Source: Paenibacillaceae bacterium (GTDB lineage Bacteria; Bacillota; Clostridia; Lachnospirales; Lachnospiraceae). Taken from it: a DNA stretch of 64,000 nt. This document shows, piece by piece, positions 15,717 through 24,998 of this stretch. A program made the position numbers and the translations under genes. The stretch spans positions 62,001-126,000 of the forward strand of contig SVDU01000002.1 in assembly GCA_015057705.1 (NCBI GenBank). The letters run 5' to 3'. Under the pieces are notes generated by a model that did not search any database, was not told where the DNA came from, and saw only the letters and a list, made by a program, of their open reading frames with translations. Within the stretch, counting starts at the first letter, position 1; each line of letters starts with the position of its first letter.

Positions 15717-16703
15717 CTATTGTGGTTTGTCAACACTATTACGTTCAATTAATTCATATGGTGAAACGATTACTTCTTCCGTTTTTTCATGTTCTAATAA
15801 CTTAAGGAGACTATTTGCTGCAATGCCCCCGGCCTCTCTGAAGAAAAACTTAACCGTCGTAATTCCAGGATACACCAGATCAGTAATTTTATCTCCACCT
15901 ACTCCCACAATTGAGATCTGCTCCGGGACTTTTACATTAAGAAGACAGCAGGCTTTTAACACTCCTACTGCAATGTTATCGGTTGCGGCAATAATGGCAG
16001 TCGGCTGATTTTTTCCCCTAAGAATTTTCTTTGCCATAATCACAGCATCCTGGTAAGAGAATGAAGTTTCTTCTATATTAAGAGCTATGTTTTCATATTC
16101 TTTGGAAGCTTTTATCACGCCCTGTTTCCTTTTTATACCAACCGATACATCTGTCTCAGGAATTCCAAGATATGTGACCAACCGATGGCCTTTCTGGAAA
16201 ATATAATTACCCAGGCAATACCCCGCCTCATAATCGTCATGAATCACACTGGGGACACCCGCCACCTGCTGACCGATCACAACGATGGGGATTGAAATCT
16301 CATCAAAAGCTTTTTTATGCTTATCCGTGATTACCGTGGCAGCCAGAATAATACCGGAAACCTTCTGTTTTGCCAGAGAATAAATGCTTTCAATCTCTCT
16401 GTCAATCATTTGATTGGTATTGGAAATAATCATCTGAAATCCATTCAGCTGCAACACATCATCAATGCCAAGCAGTGTTTCCGACATGGCATTGGAATTA
16501 AGCCTTGGAATAATCACTCCAATAATTTTTGTCTTTTTTGCCTTTAAGCTCTGGGCAAACTGATTGGGGGAGTAACCGGTTTTTTTGATGACTGCTTCTA
16601 TCCGCCTGGCTGTTTTTTCACTGACAGATCCCTGATTTAAATACCTGGATACAGTGCTTTTGGCAACGCCGGACATTTCTGCTATTTCTTTAATACTTGC
16701 CAT
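15717..16703 (-). CDS. scrR: LacI-family repressor of the sucrose operon
   Basis: 328 aa from ATG 16703; upstream in-frame codons overlap the neighbouring intergenic DNA and lack the domain. LacI HTH at the N-terminus: ASIKEIAEMSGVAKSTVSRYLNQGSVSEKT, then the PBP1-like effector domain with IGVIIPRLNSNAMSETLLGIDD. It lies directly upstream of scrB, whose promoter has two GGAACCGGTTCC sites, so it probably responds to sucrose-6-phosphate or fructose. Confidence 0.88.
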   Translation of the reverse strand: MASIKEIAEMSGVAKSTVSRYLNQGSVSEKTARRIEAVIKKTGYSPNQFAQSLKAKKTKIIGVIIPRLNSNAMSETLLGIDDVLQLNGFQMIISNTNQMIDREIESIYSLAKQKVSGIILAATVITDKHKKAFDEISIPIVVIGQQVAGVPSVIHDDYEAGYCLGNYIFQKGHRLVTYLGIPETDVSVGIKRKQGVIKASKEYENIALNIEETSFSYQDAVIMAKKILRGKNQPTAIIAATDNIAVGVLKACCLLNVKVPEQISIVGVGGDKITDLVYPGITTVKFFFREAGGIAANSLLKLLEHEKTEEVIVSPYELIERNSVDKPQ

Positions 16704-16731
16704 AAAAAGTTCCAACTTTCTGCTTGGTAAA

Positions 16732-17898
16732 TTAGATTTGATGCTTTCGTTCCATGACAAAATCCTGCAATTGCCGTACACGATCTGTTAATGCATCTCC
16801 AATCACTTCTATCCTCTGCTCATCCATAAATTCAGACTGTTTCAATACTTCATATAAATCTTCTTTCATATTTTTTAAGTTATCAAATGGAATCCACTTA
16901 AAATCTGTAATTAACTCCAACTGCTTTGATTGCTTCGTATAAAAAGGTTTGGACTCTGTTTCATCATATGAATGAATGACTTTTGTTAACTTGTTATGCC
17001 ACAAACTGGTACCTGAATCAAAAACAGGTGCTGCTCCAATCCATTCTAAGGTTTCTACATTTCTAATGGCTCCAAAGTTTCCAAAATGTCTGTCTGTATT
17101 TGCAATTAAATAATCAAATACTAGTAAATAATTGAGAAATTCAATTATATGTGGAATTCCTAATAGTTCACATGCCTGAACAAAATGTTCATATGTCGAA
17201 TTCTGACTTCGTTTCTTCATGGATTTATTAATATTTACTGCACTCACTAATTCTGTATCAGTATTAATAAAGTTTTCGCACACACTATACGGCATTCCAT
17301 TTTCCCATAATAAAGTATAAGGTACATAATTTGTACCGCAAAGGCGTTCATGTAATTTTGTCGCAAATACTTCATTCAGCGGCTCCTGCATATATGGATT
17401 ACTGCCTGATTTTATCAGGCAGCGTTTACCACCTAGAATTTTCCACTTCTTTTTTAACCAGCCATCCGATGTGTTACAGGGTGACATCAAGTCAATTATT
17501 TCATTTTCTGCTGGTTGTCCGAACAAGATATTACCAACATCGTCCGAAAAAGCATGGTCAAAAAAATTGATATCAGACCATTTTAAAGTTGTATGATCCG
17601 GCATCATCCAGTATTGATCTGATAAACTAAGTCCGTAACATTTCGCTAACAACTGCTCAGTATGAGACACGTCCAGTTTTTCCAACGCTTCTCTTATTCC
17701 AGACCGGCTTGCTGGTATGGAACGGCCGTACCACCATTCATTCAAATCTCTTTTATTGGGGATTCCGGATTTATAATCGATTCCTATCGGAAGGTAAGCA
17801 AGTTCCAATGCTTCTGTAATTTTCACAATTGCTGCTGTGTCATCATCAATCTGTAATTTTACAACTGGTGTATTCTTATTCATTAATGTACAATACAT
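16732..17898 (-). CDS. HipA-C-like (CtkA-type) protein kinase homologue
   Basis: 388 aa. The C-terminal half has HipA/CtkA catalytic features: loop DYLIANTDRHFGNFGAIRN and the metal-binding PVFDSGTSLW. The middle KWKILGGKRCLIKSGSN fits the nucleotide-binding strand. There is no classical HipA N-subdomain; instead an N-terminal NEWWYGRSIPASRSGIREAL region occurs in a Firmicutes subfamily. It follows the AlbA-type gene by 17 bp with AAGGAGG, so the pair is co-transcribed. It could be a kinase toxin or a signalling kinase; no HipB antitoxin is adjacent. Confidence 0.75.
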   Translation of the reverse strand: MYCTLMNKNTPVVKLQIDDDTAAIVKITEALELAYLPIGIDYKSGIPNKRDLNEWWYGRSIPASRSGIREALEKLDVSHTEQLLAKCYGLSLSDQYWMMPDHTTLKWSDINFFDHAFSDDVGNILFGQPAENEIIDLMSPCNTSDGWLKKKWKILGGKRCLIKSGSNPYMQEPLNEVFATKLHERLCGTNYVPYTLLWENGMPYSVCENFINTDTELVSAVNINKSMKKRSQNSTYEHFVQACELLGIPHIIEFLNYLLVFDYLIANTDRHFGNFGAIRNVETLEWIGAAPVFDSGTSLWHNKLTKVIHSYDETESKPFYTKQSKQLELITDFKWIPFDNLKNMKEDLYEVLKQSEFMDEQRIEVIGDALTDRVRQLQDFVMERKHQI

Positions 17899-17915
17899 AC
17901 TCTTGTCCTCCTTCC

Positions 17916-19199
17916 TTAAAACTTTGCCACATATTTTGTTAATTTACCATTCCCCACCTTACAAATCAAATCTTTATCGAGCATTTCCTTAAGCATATTA
18001 ATTGCATGAGTTGTCCCAGACCCCAGAATATCTTCAACATCAGAACGGGTAATTTCTTTTTGTTTCTCAAATAATTTAATAATCGGTAAATACTTTTCAT
18101 TCTCATTTGTCAATATTCTGGCATGTGTATTGGGGAGCACAACTCGAAACGCACCTTCCACATTTTCAAACTCAGGCTGCACTGAAAATTCTTTGTAACA
18201 GCTGATTATCTTACTGATACCTGTTCCATATGCTTCAATAAGCTTCATCCTGTAAAATAGTGCTGCAAGCTTTTCATTTCTGGATTGGGATGCTCCTAAC
18301 ATAGCCGCCTCTAATGATAATCCAGATACCATACTTCCTAAGGATATTATCTCCAATCTGTCAGAGTATAGATTAATGAATGTACTGCCGCTAAAAGAGT
18401 AATCCCTGTGAACTATGGCATTCAGCAATGCTTCACGAACAGCATCTTCCGGATAATCTCTTTCATCTGTTCGTAGCAAGTCATGGAAAGAAGCCTTTGT
18501 CCCATTATAAAAATCAATGGTTCTGTAAGCATCAGTAAGCTGAGTAAACAGGGAGCCTGTAAATTCTTTTCTGTCCCTAAAAATCAACTTATCTGTACCC
18601 TGAAACATCGCAAATTTAATAGAATGCTTACATTGATCAGAAACAAGTAATCCCATATTTGTATAAATACCATCTGAAGAAAGAATGTCTGAATTTTTCA
18701 TTTGGATTTCAGTAAATTCTAACTTCCTTTTTTTTAATTCCTCATCAAGACTGTGGAAGGTCAGTTCTTGAATCAGAGAGCGATTTGTTTCAAACGAATC
18801 GCCATCAGTTGTTTTTATCATCATGCGGATTGCATCTTCAGAAGCAGGAGCTGATGTTGTTCCGCTCCTGACATATACTCCTGTAGGTTTAAGTCCTTTA
18901 TCAGACAAGTAGTAAGGTTTTTTTGTCCCCTGACTGACAGTTAGTTTGATAAAAAATTTACTCTTTTCCTGCAGTAACTCAATATTTGTAAACATGGATA
19001 CATCGGGACGTATACTGTCTCTTAATAAATTAGATATCTTCTGCATTACAAAGTCAGCATCATCAAGACCAACTATTTCACTTCCATCATTAATACCTAT
19101 ATAGATTGTTCCACCAATTGTATTGGCAAAAGCAACAATTTCTTTTTTTAAATCTTCAGTATAGATTTCTTTTAACTCTATTGTTTCACTTTCATTCAT
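17916..19199 (-). CDS. AlbA_2 (Schlafen-type) DNA-binding / RecG-like C-terminal regulator
   Basis: 427 aa, COG2865 type. AlbA_2 domain at the N-terminus: ETIELKEIYTEDLKKEIVAFANTIGGTIYIGIND. A GHKL-like ATPase_c_4 segment lies in the centre, REALLNAIVHRDYSFSG through KLIEAYGTGISKII, then a C-terminal winged helix (about 370-427). Such proteins act as transcriptional regulators or stress/defence components. It is the first gene of a two-gene unit with the HipA-like kinase and has a leader made of GATAGAAA repeats. Confidence 0.82.
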   Translation of the reverse strand: MNESETIELKEIYTEDLKKEIVAFANTIGGTIYIGINDGSEIVGLDDADFVMQKISNLLRDSIRPDVSMFTNIELLQEKSKFFIKLTVSQGTKKPYYLSDKGLKPTGVYVRSGTTSAPASEDAIRMMIKTTDGDSFETNRSLIQELTFHSLDEELKKRKLEFTEIQMKNSDILSSDGIYTNMGLLVSDQCKHSIKFAMFQGTDKLIFRDRKEFTGSLFTQLTDAYRTIDFYNGTKASFHDLLRTDERDYPEDAVREALLNAIVHRDYSFSGSTFINLYSDRLEIISLGSMVSGLSLEAAMLGASQSRNEKLAALFYRMKLIEAYGTGISKIISCYKEFSVQPEFENVEGAFRVVLPNTHARILTNENEKYLPIIKLFEKQKEITRSDVEDILGSGTTHAINMLKEMLDKDLICKVGNGKLTKYVAKF

Positions 19200-19212
19200 G
19201 GCTCCACTCCTA

Positions 19213-19264
19213 CTATCAGTTTCTATCAGTTTCTATCTTTTCTATCTTTTCTATCTTTTCTATC
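19213..19264 (-). repeat. GATAGAAAA tandem repeats in the leader of the AlbA-type gene
   Basis: Six GATAG units begin every 9-10 bp (plus-strand CTATC at 19213, 19223, 19233, 19242, 19251 and 19260), and one inverted copy lies at 19285-19289. The array ends at the ribosome site. Its helical phasing suggests cooperative protein binding, or a purine-rich 5' UTR target of the encoded nucleic-acid-binding protein. Confidence 0.7.
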
Positions 19265-19267
19265 ACA

Positions 19268-19296
19268 ATACTAACACGCTAAGCGATAGAAAGCAA
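19268..19296 (-). promoter_or_regulatory. Promoter of the AlbA/HipA-like operon
   Basis: Minus-strand TTGCTT (19296-19291), 17 bp, TAGTAT (19273-19268). Transcription would start near 19261, so the mRNA leader is essentially the GATAGAAAA array. Confidence 0.5.
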
Positions 19297-19421
19297 GAAT
19301 AACCAAATAACAAATTGTGACAAAAGAAATGTAAATCCAGCCCAACTATGATATGATAAATAAATAATAATAACCACACTTCCTATCCCAAACACACCCG
19401 CATAAACAAGGAGGCACTTTT

Positions 19422-20315
19422 ATGGACACCCGCTATCTGACCTACATCCTGACAATCGCCAAAAAAGAGAACATGACCAAAGCTGCCGAAGAACTTTTTG
19501 TCTCCCAATCCACCTTAAGCCAGTACCTCTCAAAGCTGGAAAGTGAGTTGGGCACCCCATTGTTTTACCGGAGCAAAGGTCGGTTAACCCTCACACCGGC
19601 AGGCTCTCTTTATATAGAAGCTGCCGAAAAAGTCATATCCATAAAAAATGTCCTCTATCAGAATATTCAGAACATTGAAAACCGCGGTCATATAACCGTA
19701 GGCGTGACCTCACAGTTCGGGCTTACCATGCTGACCGATATCATTCCGGCTTTCAAAGTCCAATACCCAGATATTATCATTGAAATTTCTGAAACCAATC
19801 TTCCCGGGCTTACCAGATTGATATCTGAAGAAAGCATCGACTGTGGAATCATGGCGATTAATGAAATCGATCCATTTTCTCCTGATCAGGTGACCATACT
19901 CCGGGAGGAAGAAGTTTTATTTTCCATTCCTGTTAATCATCCATATCGAAAGAAAAATCCGGACAGACCAATCCGAATTGGGGAGTTTGCAGAGAGTTTT
20001 GGGGAAGAAAATATTCTACTGTCTAAAAAAGGCTCTACTCTTCGCCGCCTCACCGATATGGTACTGGAAAATGCCGGCTGGATCCCCAGTACGGTTTGTG
20101 AAACCAACAGCATATCCACAACCAGAAGCATGGTCGCCATGGGAATTGGAGTCACGTTTATCAGCGATTCCTGTGCAGCAGACCGGGAACACGTGGCATA
20201 TTATCATGTGGAACCAAAGCTTACCAGGCTAAATGCTTTGGTAACAAGAAAAAACTGGATTCAAAGCCAGGCGAGCCAATGCTTTTGTAATGCCATAAGG
20301 AACTATTTTAAATAA
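19422..20315 (+). CDS. LysR-family transcriptional regulator
   Basis: 297 aa. HTH: RYLTYILTIAKKENMTKAAEELFVSQSTLSQYLSKLESELG (residues 4-44); effector domain from about 90 (GHITVGVTSQFGLTMLTDIIPAF). ATG 19422 follows AAGGAGG. It is divergent from the AlbA-type operon and convergent with the TTT transporter operon, sharing a bidirectional terminator with it. It may govern the transporter in trans; no direct evidence. Confidence 0.92.
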   Translation: MDTRYLTYILTIAKKENMTKAAEELFVSQSTLSQYLSKLESELGTPLFYRSKGRLTLTPAGSLYIEAAEKVISIKNVLYQNIQNIENRGHITVGVTSQFGLTMLTDIIPAFKVQYPDIIIEISETNLPGLTRLISEESIDCGIMAINEIDPFSPDQVTILREEEVLFSIPVNHPYRKKNPDRPIRIGEFAESFGEENILLSKKGSTLRRLTDMVLENAGWIPSTVCETNSISTTRSMVAMGIGVTFISDSCAADREHVAYYHVEPKLTRLNALVTRKNWIQSQASQCFCNAIRNYFK

Positions 20316-20317
20316 AT

Positions 20318-20361
20318 AACAGCCCTGGGTGCCATTTTGAAAACCGGCTCACAGGGCTGTT
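20318..20361. terminator. Bidirectional terminator between lysR and tctC
   Basis: AACAGCCCTG...CAGGGCTGTT stem (20318-20328 with 20351-20361, one bulge), with A/T-rich flanks on both sides, between two convergent genes. Confidence 0.7.
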
Positions 20362-20378
20362 AAATTCAATTAATTTAA

Positions 20379-21437
20379 TTATTTTGCAAGATCATCAGCG
20401 ATCTGTTTAATCTCATTGTAAATCTTTTCGTCATTTGCCTCAGAATCAGAAGAGCTTAAATAGTAAGGCATCATTTCAACTTTTGCAATTGCCTCTTTTA
20501 CTTCCGGATCTTCGGTCATTTTCTTAACCAGCTGATCGTACCAGGCAATGACATCATCAGATGTATCCTTGGGGAAATAGAAGGAAAATTCGCAGTTTGG
20601 ATATACTAAATCTACGCCCTGCTCTGTTAAAGTAGGAATATCCTTGATTAATTCATAGCGCTCTTTCGTTGGAGCTCCCAGGCATACAAACTGTCCTGCT
20701 TCCAGATAATCCTTACAGTTAATATAAGCACCTGGCATTAAATCCACCTGACCGGAAAGCATGGCTGCAACTTTATCGGAGTTGGAACCTACGTCAACCA
20801 GATCCAGATCAATTCCTGCTACCTTTTCAAATGCAAGCAGCTCATAGTAAGTATAAGCACCTACTTCGGTACATGCTTTTAACTTGCCTGGATTTGCTTT
20901 TGCTGCCTGAATGAACTCATCAAGTGTCTTATACTTTTCCGGATTTGCGTAGAACTGCTGTGCCGGATCAAGAGCAAAGGTCGGTCCTAATTTAAAAGCA
21001 GTATAATTATAATCGGTAACACCGGCAATGTTTGCCACGTTTACCAGATTGTGACCATAAAGGAAGGTATGTCCGTCTGCTGCAGCAGAACGAACCTGAT
21101 TGGCTGCTACGGAACCTGCAGCTCCATTGGCATTTACCACGATAAAGTCAGCACCTGTCATTCTCTTTGCATACTCGGCAAATACACGGGCGGAAAGATC
21201 TGTGTTGCCGCCTGCTCCTGCCGGAACCACGATGGATACGGTGGTGGTTGGTTTCCAGGTGGAAGCTGCTGCTTCAGTGGTTGCCGCTTCCGATCCCTTT
21301 GTGGTGGCTGCCTCGGAACTGGCTGCCGCTTTTGTTGTTTCTGCTGCTGTTGTTGACTGTGTCTGGCTGCCCCCGCATGCTGTCATACCAAGAACCATTC
21401 CTGCCGCCATTACTGTTGCCAAAAATCTTTTTTTCAT
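20379..21437 (-). CDS. tctC: Tripartite tricarboxylate transporter solute-binding lipoprotein
   Basis: 352 aa, Bug/TctC family. Lipobox MTACGG near residue 21, then an Ala/Thr-rich linker with repeated EAATT. The mature domain starts TTTVSIVVPAGAGGNTDLSARVFA, the family carboxylate-binding loop, and contains GAAGSVAANQVRSAAADG. It delivers a di- or tricarboxylate or sugar acid to TctAB. It is last in the gud-tctBAC run, so an aldarate such as glucarate is the likely ligand (inference). Confidence 0.9.
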   Translation of the reverse strand: MKKRFLATVMAAGMVLGMTACGGSQTQSTTAAETTKAAASSEAATTKGSEAATTEAAASTWKPTTTVSIVVPAGAGGNTDLSARVFAEYAKRMTGADFIVVNANGAAGSVAANQVRSAAADGHTFLYGHNLVNVANIAGVTDYNYTAFKLGPTFALDPAQQFYANPEKYKTLDEFIQAAKANPGKLKACTEVGAYTYYELLAFEKVAGIDLDLVDVGSNSDKVAAMLSGQVDLMPGAYINCKDYLEAGQFVCLGAPTKERYELIKDIPTLTEQGVDLVYPNCEFSFYFPKDTSDDVIAWYDQLVKKMTEDPEVKEAIAKVEMMPYYLSSSDSEANDEKIYNEIKQIADDLAK

Positions 21438-21455
21438 AGTTTTTGCTCTCCTTTT

Positions 21456-22976
21456 TTATGATTGTTCAGTTGCCTTACCCGCTTTTTTAATTAAGTACAT
21501 CTTGTATTCTTTATAAACCGACCAAACCACTACTCCGATTGCGACAAAAAAGAATGCGTCGAATATCGGTCTCTGGAAAAATGCTCCAAATGATTTGTAC
21601 TGCATGATTCCTCTTCGGAGATATGTCTCCAGCATTTTTCCTATGAGGAAGCATAATACAAACGGTGTAGTTGGCAGTCTGAACTTATGATATAAGTATC
21701 CCACCAGTCCGAATAACAGTATGGACTGTACGTCAAAAATCCGGTTGTTGGTGGCATAAGCGCCCACGCAGCATAAAACCAGGATCAGAGGCATCAGGAT
21801 GTGCTTCGGTATCTTTAAAAGCTGTACAAATGCTTTGATTCCGAAAAACTCAATTAACAGCATCATAGTAATACAGATCATACAGGCTGCAAAAATTCCG
21901 TATACTACATCTGCATTTTTAACAAAGAGAAGGGGGCCTGCCGATAAGCCGTGAATCAAAAATCCTCCAAGCATCATAGCTGTTACTCCGTCCCCTGGTA
22001 TACCAAGAACCAGAAGCGGAATCATTGCTCCTCCGATGGTAGCGTTGTTAGCTGTTTCAGTGGCTACAATTCCGTCAGGACAGCCTTTTCCGAATTCTTC
22101 CGGATGCTTTGACATATTTTTAGCAGTTACATAGGCAAGCATTCCTGAAGTACTTCCACCGATTCCGGGAAGAATACCAATCCCGGTTCCAATGAGAGCA
22201 GAACGAATGGCATTTGGAATCTGATAAACAAATTCCTTCCAGGTAAAGCCGAAGCCTTTAATTGGTTTCATTTTGATCACATCCATCTTCCCATGTCCCA
22301 TGGATTCCGCTGTTATAAGAATCTCTGAAATGGCGAAAATACCAATTAACGTGGGAAGTGTATCATATCCTGCCATCAATGAGCTTGAGCCAAATGTAAA
22401 ACGGGCCGTTCCGTCAATTGGAGCCATACCCACCAGGGAGAACATCAGTCCCAGCATACCCGCAAGGACACCTTTTAACATGGAACCGGACGCCAGTACT
22501 GCAACCATGGTTAATGCAAAAAAGGAAATTCCAAAGTTTTCAGCCGGAGTAAACTTAAGTGCAATATTAGCAAGCAACGGAGCACAGAAAGTTAAAATAA
22601 TAAAGGAAAAAATAGATCCTAAAAAGGAAAATACAATTCCAAATCCAAGCGCTTTACCCGCGTCTCCATTCTTTGCCATTGGATAACCGTCAAAACAGGT
22701 TGCTATGGAAGATGCCGTACCCGGCATGTTAAGAAGAATTGCGGAGATCAGACCACCTGAAATACCTCCAATGTAAACAGCAACCAGTACATTCATACCC
22801 ATAGATGGGGACATACTGAACGTAAGAGGCAAAAACAATGCTACGGCCATGGAAGCCGACAAACCTGGTATGGAACCAAATATAATTCCAACAACCACTC
22901 CTGCTGCCATAAGCAGAAGAGAAGACGGAGTAAAAATTCTTACATAAGCGTTACCTAACGAAATTAATGCATTCAT
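21456..22976 (-). CDS. tctA: Tripartite tricarboxylate transporter large permease
   Basis: 506 aa, about 12 helices. The TctA signature GIIFGSIPGLSASMAVALFLPLTF lies in the first third; GILPGIGGSTSGMLAY and AMIPLLVLGIPGDG complete the pseudo-repeat. It drives secondary active uptake of the acid captured by TctC. It lies between tctB and tctC (19-bp and 11-bp gaps). Confidence 0.94.
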   Translation of the reverse strand: MNALISLGNAYVRIFTPSSLLLMAAGVVVGIIFGSIPGLSASMAVALFLPLTFSMSPSMGMNVLVAVYIGGISGGLISAILLNMPGTASSIATCFDGYPMAKNGDAGKALGFGIVFSFLGSIFSFIILTFCAPLLANIALKFTPAENFGISFFALTMVAVLASGSMLKGVLAGMLGLMFSLVGMAPIDGTARFTFGSSSLMAGYDTLPTLIGIFAISEILITAESMGHGKMDVIKMKPIKGFGFTWKEFVYQIPNAIRSALIGTGIGILPGIGGSTSGMLAYVTAKNMSKHPEEFGKGCPDGIVATETANNATIGGAMIPLLVLGIPGDGVTAMMLGGFLIHGLSAGPLLFVKNADVVYGIFAACMICITMMLLIEFFGIKAFVQLLKIPKHILMPLILVLCCVGAYATNNRIFDVQSILLFGLVGYLYHKFRLPTTPFVLCFLIGKMLETYLRRGIMQYKSFGAFFQRPIFDAFFFVAIGVVVWSVYKEYKMYLIKKAGKATEQS

Positions 22977-22987
22977 AGCTTCTCCTC

Positions 22988-23485
22988 CTATAAGTTAATG
23001 GTAAATATACCGGCAGGCAATATGATCTTAAATCCATACCGGAACAGGAAAAATACAACAAACGTAAATATGACAGAAGTTACTGCCAGCTGTATGATAT
23101 CCTTTTTTGTTTTCTTCTCATCAGGAGCCAGAGCATACATCTGAAGTGGCAAATAAAGAATTGTTGTTACAATAAAGCCAACGGGCTGAAGTAAATAAAC
23201 ATAGACCAGGATCAGCATAAAGCTGGTAAGCATACGTTTGTAATCCAGCTCTTCCTTTTCCATTTTTTCAGCTTCTGCCGTTCTCATTTTTAAATTTTTT
23301 AGATTTAAGAATGCCAGTGCTGCCGCCAGAACAAAGGTCACAAGACCAATACACATTGGCATGAAATCCGGACCAATATCCATAATTGTTGATTTTGGCA
23401 GCATCTTTGCCATTATCATCATTCCGGCGGATAAAATCATAAAAAATCCGCCAACAATCATATCCCCATATTTTTTAATAAACAT
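22988..23485 (-). CDS. tctB: Tripartite tricarboxylate transporter small membrane subunit
   Basis: 165 aa, four hydrophobic helices separated by a charged loop (residues about 70-90), the DUF1468/TctB architecture. Order tctB-tctA-tctC on the minus strand, 17 bp after a glucarate-dehydratase-like gene. Sequence conservation in this subunit is low; the call leans on size, topology and context. Confidence 0.85.
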   Translation of the reverse strand: MFIKKYGDMIVGGFFMILSAGMMIMAKMLPKSTIMDIGPDFMPMCIGLVTFVLAAALAFLNLKNLKMRTAEAEKMEKEELDYKRMLTSFMLILVYVYLLQPVGFIVTTILYLPLQMYALAPDEKKTKKDIIQLAVTSVIFTFVVFFLFRYGFKIILPAGIFTINL

Positions 23486-23502
23486 TGACTGGCCTCCTCC
23501 TT

Positions 23503-24855
23503 TTATCTTACCAGTGCCGGCTTTTTACAGTCATATTTCCAGCCTGGTATTAAATACTGCATTGCAAGAGCATCGTCTCTGTCATGAGAGGTAAGGCTGT
23601 TATATAATGCATTGGCCTCCATAACCCGCTCCATATTAATGGTTACTCCAAGCCCTGGTCTGTCAGGTACCTCCAAATATCCGTTTTTAATTGACGGAGT
23701 ATCGTTTAACAGATTCTGACCATCCTGCCAGATCCAGTGAGTGTCAAGTGCGGTCGGATTTCCCGGTGCTGCTGCGGCCACGTGGGCAAACGCGGTCAGT
23801 GTAATATCAAAATGATTGTTGGAATGACTCCCCCATGTCAGACCCCAGTCATTTAAAATCTGCGCCATTCTCACACTTCCTTCGAATCCCCAGAAATGAG
23901 GATCTGCCAGAACAATATCCACCGCTTTTAATGCTGCGGAATGATAAAACTGTCTCCAGTCTGTGGCGATCATGTTGGTTGCAACTGGCAGATTAACGGC
24001 ATTTTTAAATTCTGCCATGATCTCTCTGCTGGAAAAACCGGATTCCGGACCGCAGGGATCTTCAATGTAAGATAAGATTCCCTCCATTGGCTTACAAAGG
24101 TCAATTGCCTCCTTTAAACTCCAGGCCCCGTTGGGATCTATATTGATACGGCCATTGGGAAATGCCTTCTTCAGTGCCCGAACCGCTTCCATCTCTTCGG
24201 AACCGGAAAGCACACCACCTTTTAATTTAAAGTTGTTAAATCCATATTTTTCATGAAGAACCTCCGCCTGTTCTACAATACGTTCTGGCGTAAGCATCTC
24301 CATGCGGCGAAGGCGGAACCATGGATCCTCACTGCAGCTCTCATTCAGATACCCAAGCTCAGGCAGCGCTTTTTCCTTTTCGCTGACGTAGAATAAATAT
24401 CCCAGTGTTTCTACCTGATTTCTCTGCTTTCCCTCTCCTAACAGTTCACACATGGGAAGCCCTAAGTGCTGTCCCAGAAGATCAAGGAGTGCGCATTCAA
24501 TCGCCCATTCAGCCTTTACAACAAATTTCAGTTTGCTGATGTCAAGGGTCTGAATTCCCTCTCCATCATCCCCTTCTGCTCTCGTTCCCGCTCTATGGAT
24601 TGAATTTAAAATTCCACGGTATTTTCCAATCTGCTGGCCTACCACCAGAGGAGTACAGCTTCTTAATGCTTCACAGGTGTAATCCCCTCCATGTATCTCG
24701 CCAATTCCGGTATTCCCCGCGCTGTCCTTCAAAATCACCAGATTTCTGGTAAACCACGGTGCATGAGCTCCGCTTAATGTCATAAGCATGCTGTCATAAC
24801 CAGCAACCGGAATGACCTGCATTTCTGTTACGACCGGCGTTCCTGAGTGCTTCAT
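23503..24855 (-). CDS. Glucarate dehydratase-like enolase-superfamily enzyme (copy 1)
   Basis: 450 aa from ATG 24855, chosen because AAAGGA has correct spacing there and it gives the family length. Catalytic features are intact: KLKGG (lysine base), NIDPNGAW and EDPCGPESG metal ligands, NMIATDW, and GSHSNNHFD (histidine of the His-Asp dyad). It would dehydrate D-glucarate or a related aldarate to 5-keto-4-deoxyglucarate. It closely resembles the upstream paralogue but differs throughout, so the two may prefer different epimers. It is followed by tctBAC. Confidence 0.88.
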   Translation of the reverse strand: MKHSGTPVVTEMQVIPVAGYDSMLMTLSGAHAPWFTRNLVILKDSAGNTGIGEIHGGDYTCEALRSCTPLVVGQQIGKYRGILNSIHRAGTRAEGDDGEGIQTLDISKLKFVVKAEWAIECALLDLLGQHLGLPMCELLGEGKQRNQVETLGYLFYVSEKEKALPELGYLNESCSEDPWFRLRRMEMLTPERIVEQAEVLHEKYGFNNFKLKGGVLSGSEEMEAVRALKKAFPNGRINIDPNGAWSLKEAIDLCKPMEGILSYIEDPCGPESGFSSREIMAEFKNAVNLPVATNMIATDWRQFYHSAALKAVDIVLADPHFWGFEGSVRMAQILNDWGLTWGSHSNNHFDITLTAFAHVAAAAPGNPTALDTHWIWQDGQNLLNDTPSIKNGYLEVPDRPGLGVTINMERVMEANALYNSLTSHDRDDALAMQYLIPGWKYDCKKPALVR

Positions 24856-24921
24856 ATGTTTCATTTCCTTTCTTTGGTCAAATTGCACATTTTTTATTTG
24901 TCGATTCTTGTTTTCACATGC

Positions 24922-24951
24922 ATTATACCAACGAAATTTCCATAAATCCAA
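24922..24951 (-). promoter_or_regulatory. Internal promoter before the second dehydratase gene
   Basis: Minus-strand TTGGAT (24951-24946), 18 bp, TGG-TATAAT (24927-24922), an extended -10 promoter. It would let the dehydratase and tctBAC be transcribed separately from the upstream paralogue. Confidence 0.5.
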
Positions 24952-24998
24952 TAATTAATACCGATTGCAGCAATAAGAAATGTTAATAATCCTTAAAA

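Noticed and set aside
19213-19264. CRISPR or transposon terminal repeat
   Set aside because: Repeats of 9-10 bp with no spacers or adjacent transposase.
21051-21516. Cys-rich and other plus-strand ORFs
   Set aside because: Antisense readings of the Ala/Thr-rich tctC linker; no ribosome site or homology.
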